Part shown: positions 60,345 through 64,000 of the stretch, piece by piece
Layout of the letters: every line of letters starts with the position of its first letter
Position numbering within the stretch: position 1 is the first letter of the stretch
Assembly (NCBI GenBank): GCA_051531935.1
Contig: JAOPTR010000024.1
Location: 31,615-95,614 of the forward strand
DNA from: OCS116 sp051531935
Lineage (GTDB): Bacteria; Pseudomonadota; Alphaproteobacteria; Rhizobiales; OSC116
Reading direction: 5' to 3'
DNA: 64,000 bases
Position numbers and translations under genes: made by a program
Notes under the pieces: generated by a model
The model's database searches: none
Seen by the model: the letters and a program-made list of their open reading frames with translations, nothing else
Told to the model about the DNA's origin: nothing

Positions 60345-61090
60345 ATGTTTTTTAGTTTAGATGCAGCACATTTTAAGAAGAGATATGTTTTTCTAGCGGC
60401 TTTTGTGCTGTGTGTTGTGGTGTATAAATTAGCTTACCCAACATTTTGGTGGAATCAGAAATTAACGGTTACCATTGGAACGCCCAATGGAGATCGGTGG
60501 GCTCGGCGGTTATGAGTTTGTCGATAACTTATACACCAACACTCGGGTTTCCTGGTGGCTCAAGCACGAAAATTCGTGGGGAAGCCACGGTGGTCGACTT
60601 AGGTGACGGAAAGTACCTTTTTGCGCTTATAAACAACCCCATTGACGTTGCGGAAAACACATTTAGACATTTGGTCATTTCGGAAGAAGTAAGGCAGCGA
60701 GGGAATTCAGGATATAGCGCCAAATATCTATTTATGAGATTTTGGTGGGTTAGGGATGTTGCGCTCGTAAAATCTAAATTTTATTACCCAACATTGGTGA
60801 CATTTGAAGATATTAATGACCCTGCTAGCGTTAAATTAGTTGACCCTAATGATTTGGCTGCCACATTTGGCAAGGGCTATTCGCTAAAAGAAATGACCTT
60901 GGAAATCACTGATGAAGAAGTAACTATCGGGAACTTGAAAACGATCCTTGATTACTTTTGGTGGGAAGAAACACGAAAAGAAGAATATAGATGCAGGACA
61001 CATGGCTGTTCGCTAACAGCAATGTTGATAAAACTACCGAACGGCGGTGCTCGTCCTTTAACTAAATCTAATTTTATAAGGACACAATAA
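60345..61090 (+). pseudogene. array protein 2, frameshifted
   Basis: From ATG 60345 the frame reads MFFSLDAAHFKKRYVFL, LCVVVYKLAYPTFWWNQK and TIGTPNGDR, then stops at 60515. The family sequence continues in another frame (GSAVMSLSITYTPTLG, GEATVVDLGDGKYLFAL, YPTLVTFEDINDPASVKLVDP) to 61090. By comparison with the paralogs one base is missing near 60497-60500 (GATCGGTGGG for an expected GATCGGGTGGG-like run). It is therefore a pseudogene, a phase-off copy or an assembly error. The last 194 bases are identical to array gene 3. Confidence 0.75.
60893..61086 (+). repeat. array repeat type 2, first copy (3' end of gene 2)
   Basis: 194 bases identical to 61778-61971 (offset 885). The first part of the following small ORF is also similar. 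Confidence 0.85.
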
Positions 61091-61091
61091 C

Positions 61092-61217
61092 ATGGAATCT
61101 TCTAAAGAATTACAGTTCGCAATAATTTCTGAACGCCCTACGGTGCGGCAGATGATTGACCCTGATGCTTTGAAAAGTATGGATAAAACCTTGTTTAATA
61201 GTGAAGGTGAAGTTTGA
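61092..61217 (+). CDS. small ORF of the array (41 residues)
   Basis: Begins MESSKELQFAIISERP, continues TVRQMIDPDALKSMDK and ends FNSEGEV. It starts one base after array gene 2 and ends two bases before the ATG of array gene 3. GAAGGTGAAG near its end also serves as the ribosome site of the next gene. The same last 12 or so codons occur before array genes 5 and 6. Function unknown. Confidence 0.5.
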   Translation: MESSKELQFAIISERPTVRQMIDPDALKSMDKTLFNSEGEV

Positions 61218-61219
61218 GT

Positions 61220-61975
61220 ATGAAACTTGGAGTAAAAATTAGAATTGGTGTTGTTGTTGTTATGATGCTTGGGTTTGTTGTGGCGACGATGTTGAATTGG
61301 AAGACAAGTTATCCGACATATGTTTGGCACCAGAAGCTTGAACTGGTGATTGGAACGCCTGACGGTGACAAAGTTGGTTCGTCAGTTGTGAGGGCTAGGA
61401 TTGCGTTTAGAACTGCCGCATTTCCGGGGCAAATTTCAGGGTTTAAGGGTTGGTCTGGAGAAGCGACCGTTGTGGATTTAGGTGATGGTAAATATTTATT
61501 TGCTCTTGTGAAAGAGCCAGTGTCTCTAGCGCAAGACACGTTCCAATATTTAGTACCAGCAGTTACTAGGTTTAAAGAAGGCAACGGAAACCGTTACCCA
61601 ACGAAAACACTTCTCCCAAGATTTATTGAAGAAATTCGTGAAAAAGCGCCCGTGGTTTCGGAGTATGAATACCCGATGTTGGTGACGTTTGACGATATTA
61701 ACGACCCTAAGACAGTGAGATTGGTCGACCCTATTGATTTGGCAGCGACTTTTGGCAAAGGATATGCACTTAAAGAGATGACCTTGGAAATCACTGATGA
61801 AGAAGTAACTATCGGGAACTTGAAAACGATCCTTGATTACTTTTGGTGGGAAGAAACACGAAAAGAAGAATATAGATGCAGGACACATGGCTGTTCGCTA
61901 ACAGCAATGTTGATAAAACTACCGAACGGCGGTGCTCGTCCTTTAACTAAATCTAATTTTATAAGGACACGATAA
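61220..61975 (+). CDS. array protein 3: membrane-anchored, unknown family
   Basis: Protein of 251 residues from ATG 61220 (an in-frame TTG at 61214 overlaps the small ORF stop). The anchor is VKIRIGVVVVMMLGFVVATML, unlike that of genes 1 and 4 but nearly identical to genes 5 and 6. Shared blocks: WHQKLELVIGTPDGDKVGSSVV, GEATVVDLGDGKYLFAL, YPMLVTFDDINDPKTVRLVDP, KEMTLEITDEEVT. The C-terminal 66 residues (FWWEETRKEEYRCRTHGCS region, two Cys) are the same as in gene 2, so the chain is a mosaic. Function unknown. Confidence 0.75.
   Translation: MKLGVKIRIGVVVVMMLGFVVATMLNWKTSYPTYVWHQKLELVIGTPDGDKVGSSVVRARIAFRTAAFPGQISGFKGWSGEATVVDLGDGKYLFALVKEPVSLAQDTFQYLVPAVTRFKEGNGNRYPTKTLLPRFIEEIREKAPVVSEYEYPMLVTFDDINDPKTVRLVDPIDLAATFGKGYALKEMTLEITDEEVTIGNLKTILDYFWWEETRKEEYRCRTHGCSLTAMLIKLPNGGARPLTKSNFIRTR
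61778..61971 (+). repeat. array repeat type 2, second copy (3' end of gene 3)
   Basis: Identical to the 3' end of array gene 2, although the 5' halves of the two genes differ clearly. Confidence 0.85.
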
Positions 61976-61976
61976 C

Positions 61977-62107
61977 ATGACAACTTCTAAAGAATTACTG
62001 TTAGCAATAATTTCTAAACGCCCATGGTGCGGCAGATGATAAGTGCCGAAATGTTGAAAGATATAGGCGGAAAATCTGCTGATGTTGATGAAGTGGGTGA
62101 TGTTTAG
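61977..62107 (+). pseudogene. small ORF of the array, frameshifted
   Basis: ATG 61977 opens MTTSKELLLAIISKRP as in the other small ORFs, then runs into a stop at 62039. Compared with 61092 one base is missing near 62020-62024. The rest of the family sequence continues in a second frame from ATG 62024 to TAG 62107 (MVRQMISAEMLKDIG, SADVDEVGDV), matching the tail of the 59439 ORF. It looks like a junction between a short-type start and a long-type end. Confidence 0.5.
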
Positions 62108-62221
62108 ATATGAAAAAGAGATATATTTTTTTAATTGTTATTGTGCTGTGTTTTGGGCTTTATAAATTAGTCTATCCGACATACTCGTGGAATCAAAAGC
62201 TAACTGTTACCATAAGCACAC
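62024..62221 (+). repeat. array repeat type 1, second copy
   Basis: Covers the shifted tail of the small ORF and the start of array gene 4, matching 59523-59720. Confidence 0.8.
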
Positions 62222-62823
62222 CTGATGGTGATAAAACTGGCTCAGCAGTTGTGGGTGCTCGGGTTATTAAGAGCCCAAGGATAATGCAATATGTTGGAGG
62301 TGTTAGCTTTGAATGGCTTGGTGAGGCGACTGTTGTTGATTTGGGTGAGGGACGGTATGTTTTTGCGCTGTTAGGTCACCCTATATACTTAGCTCTTGGA
62401 TCATTTGAACATTTGATAATTCCGAACAATAATGTGCCTAGATCAAGTGGGCTGTATCGACCACAAACTTCTTTGTATCCAAGGTTTAACAATATTAAAG
62501 ATATTGTGGCTGTAAAATCAAGAAATTACTTTCCAATATTAGTGACCTTTGATGATATTAGGGACCCTGCGAGTGTTAAATTGATCGACCCTAATGATTT
62601 AGCGCCGACATTTGAGGAAGGTTATTCGTTTAAAGAAATGACATTGGAAATTACAAATGAAAAAGTAACAGAAGACAAAATTAATTTATTATTGGCTTGG
62701 CTCAGCGAGTATTCAGAAAGTCATTATAGATTAAATGGAGCAAGATGTATTTCCTGTCCCGTTCAGATGGAGCCATTAGAAGATTATTTGGCACCTGCAT
62801 ATTTCAAATTAGGAGAATTGTAA
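62110..62823 (+). CDS. array protein 4: membrane-anchored, unknown family
   Basis: Protein of 237 residues, closest to array protein 1. Anchor KRYIFLIVIVLCFGLYKLVY; shared blocks WNQKLTVTISTPDGDKTGSAVV, GEATVVDLGEGRYVFAL, FPILVTFDDIRDPASVKLIDP, KEMTLEITNEKVT. The copy-specific C-terminus contains a Cys pair (RCISCPVQ) and ends YFKLGEL. Its TAA shares a base with the next small ORF (TAATG). Function unknown. Confidence 0.75.
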   Translation: MKKRYIFLIVIVLCFGLYKLVYPTYSWNQKLTVTISTPDGDKTGSAVVGARVIKSPRIMQYVGGVSFEWLGEATVVDLGEGRYVFALLGHPIYLALGSFEHLIIPNNNVPRSSGLYRPQTSLYPRFNNIKDIVAVKSRNYFPILVTFDDIRDPASVKLIDPNDLAPTFEEGYSFKEMTLEITNEKVTEDKINLLLAWLSEYSESHYRLNGARCISCPVQMEPLEDYLAPAYFKLGEL

Positions 62824-62942
62824 TGACAACTTCAAATGAATTATTATTGGCAATACTTTCAATGGATTCCTATAATCTAGGATATGCTCGAGTTTTAAAA
62901 AGTATGGATAAAACCTTGTTTGCTAATGAAGGTGAAGTTTGA
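62823..62942 (+). CDS. small ORF of the array (39 residues)
   Basis: Starts MTTSNELLLAILSMDSYNLG, continues YARVLKSMDKTLF and ends NEGEV. Overlaps the stop of gene 4 by one base and ends two bases before the ATG of gene 5. The middle differs from the 61092 ORF (SYNLGYARV instead of TVRQMID), while both ends agree, so the small ORFs vary in the centre. Function unknown. Confidence 0.5.
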   Translation: MTTSNELLLAILSMDSYNLGYARVLKSMDKTLFANEGEV

Positions 62943-63147
62943 GTATGAAACTTGGAGTAAAAATTAGAATTGGCGTTGTTGTTGTTATGATGCTTGGGTT
63001 TGTTGTGGCGACGATGTTGAGTTGGAAGACAAGTTATCCGAAATATGTTTGGCACCAGAAGCTTGAACTAGTGATTGGAACGCCTGACGGTGACAAAGTT
63101 GGTTCGTCAGTTGTGGAAGCGATTATAGAATATGTTGATGGGTATGC
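62850..63147 (+). repeat. array repeat type 3, first copy
   Basis: Small ORF and 5' part of gene 5, nearly identical to 63703-64000 at a distance of 853 bases. A shorter related copy starts near 61176, before gene 3. Confidence 0.85.
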
Positions 63148-63679
63148 ACCCGGGCGACCAGTTGGTGATAAAAGGTGGTCTGGAGAAGTGACCGTTGTGG
63201 ATTTAGGTGACGGTAAATATTTATTTGCTCTTGTGAACGAACCGGTGTCTCTAGCGCAAGACACGTTCCAATATTTAGTACCAGCAGTTACTAGGTTTAA
63301 AGAAGGCAACGGAAACCGTTACCCAACGAACACACTTTTCCCAAGATTTATTGAAGAAATTCGTGAAAAAGCACCCGCAATTTCTGAGCATCACTACCCG
63401 ACGCTGGTGACGTTTGAAGATATTAAAGACTCTAGAAGCGTAAAATTGGTAGACCCAAGTGATTTAGCAGCAACCTTTGGAGACGGATATGCGTTAAAAG
63501 AAATAACGTTAGAAATAACTGGCGAGAATGTTCGATATGGAAAGATTAAGAATGTTCTTGACTGGATAGATGACCCTTATGCACGGAAAATTGGACGTAA
63601 CCCAAATAGAACATACGGTGATCCCTTATATGGGTTGGCGCACTGGGATTTCATTAAAAAACAACGGAATGAAAAATGA
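62945..63679 (+). CDS. array protein 5: membrane-anchored, unknown family
   Basis: Protein of 244 residues. The anchor and first 48 residues are almost identical to gene 3; GEVTVVDLGDGKYLFAL, a stretch ending FKEGNGNRYPTNTLFPRF, YPTLVTFEDIKDSRSVKLVDP and KEITLEITGENV follow. The C-terminus (RKIGRNPNRTYGDPLYGL) is again copy-specific, distantly like that of gene 1. Its stop overlaps the next small ORF by four bases (ATGA). Function unknown. Confidence 0.75.
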   Translation: MKLGVKIRIGVVVVMMLGFVVATMLSWKTSYPKYVWHQKLELVIGTPDGDKVGSSVVEAIIEYVDGYAPGRPVGDKRWSGEVTVVDLGDGKYLFALVNEPVSLAQDTFQYLVPAVTRFKEGNGNRYPTNTLFPRFIEEIREKAPAISEHHYPTLVTFEDIKDSRSVKLVDPSDLAATFGDGYALKEITLEITGENVRYGKIKNVLDWIDDPYARKIGRNPNRTYGDPLYGLAHWDFIKKQRNEK

Positions 63680-63795
63680 CTATTACACAAGAATTATTAT
63701 TAGCGATACTTTCAATGGATTCCTATAATCTAGGATATGCTCGAGTTTTAAAAAGTATGGATAAAACCTCGTTTAATAATGAAGGTGAAGTTTGA
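63676..63795 (+). CDS. small ORF of the array (39 residues)
   Basis: Starts MTITQELLLAILSMDSYNLG and ends FNNEGEV. Nearly identical to the ORF at 62823 apart from the first residues. It overlaps array gene 5 by four bases and ends two bases before array gene 6, the same coupling as in the other units. Confidence 0.5.
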   Translation: MTITQELLLAILSMDSYNLGYARVLKSMDKTSFNNEGEV

Positions 63796-64000
63796 GTATG
63801 AAACTTGGAGTAAAAATTAGAATTGGTGTTGTTGTTGTTATGATGCTTGGGTTTGTTGTGGCGACGATGTTGAGTTGGAAGACAAGTTATCCGAAATATG
63901 TTTGGCACCAGAAGCTTGAACTAGTGATTGGAACGCCTGACGGTGACAAAGTTGGTTCGTCAGTTGTGGAAGCGATTATAGAATATGTTGATGGGTATGC
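63703..64000 (+). repeat. array repeat type 3, second copy, cut by the window edge
   Basis: Small ORF and 5' part of gene 6, repeating 62850-63147 and still matching at the last base of the window. Confidence 0.85.
63798..64000 (+). CDS. array protein 6, 3' end outside the window
   Basis: First 67 codons of another array gene. Anchor and WHQKLELVIGTPDGDKVGSS block are the same as in gene 5, and the sequence to the window edge (EAIIEYVDGY) repeats gene 5 at a distance of 853 bases. The array therefore continues to the right. Confidence 0.75.
   Translation, partial: MKLGVKIRIGVVVVMMLGFVVATMLSWKTSYPKYVWHQKLELVIGTPDGDKVGSSVVEAIIEYVDGY

Noticed and set aside
59439..64000. CRISPR array or insertion-sequence cluster
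   Set aside because: Repeats are hundreds of bases long, lie in coding frames and have no spacers; no transposase is encoded.

Overview
The window reads as a chromosomal segment of an AT-rich alphaproteobacterium. The housekeeping order purF-cvpA-radA-alr-dnaB-rplI-rpsR-rpsF next to fabD-fabG-acpP-fabF-mltG-gmk and holC-pepA / surA-pdxA-rsmA is the arrangement known from Hyphomicrobiales and Rhodobacterales. A lacEFGZK-type lactose operon, De Ley-Doudoroff galactose genes and a KQCGH-type isocitrate lyase fit that placement. I cannot resolve the order or genus from sequence alone.

Layout. (1) 1-1813: a chemoreceptor cut by the left edge. (2) 1.9-9.7 kb: a sugar-acid module. A TRAP transporter with its GntR regulator runs leftwards; an IlvD/Edd dehydratase, an RraA-like protein and a 2-oxoglutarate-semialdehyde-type dehydrogenase run rightwards from the same intergenic region. 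(3) 9.9-12.4 kb: a GNAT protein and a two-domain oxidoreductase (Gfo/Idh/MocA fused to aldo/keto reductase). (4) 12.5-24.1 kb: a lactose/galactose regulon made of lacEFGZK plus a divergent, shortened GguC/AraD1-like gene, a LysR regulator, and the gal-dgoK-dgoA operon. Four copies of a 33-bp promoter motif tie these together. (5) 24.1-27.2 kb: a PLP dehydratase, then a TetR gene facing a small membrane protein, a gluzincin peptidase and another membrane protein. (6) 27.2-30.8 kb: isocitrate lyase, an 82-residue unknown protein and an XRE/RamB-type regulator. (7) 31.0-58.6 kb: the der, purF/dnaB/ribosomal, fatty-acid and pdxA/rsmA housekeeping blocks, with a multicopper oxidase and a His-tailed MFS exporter between them. 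(8) 58.7-64 kb: an anti-sigma-like membrane protein, then an array of at least six paralogous membrane-anchored proteins, most of them separated by very small ORFs. The array runs off the right edge.

How the parts fit: LacEFGK would import lactose, LacZ would split it, Gal would oxidise galactose, and DgoK and DgoA would convert 2-keto-3-deoxygalactonate to pyruvate and glyceraldehyde-3-phosphate. No lactonase or dedicated galactonate dehydratase was recognised next to them; the IlvD/Edd enzyme at 5.7 kb is one candidate for the dehydratase step. The least explained and most interesting parts are the mosaic paralog array at the right end and the shared 33-bp motif, including a copy between two convergent genes with no coding gene downstream.
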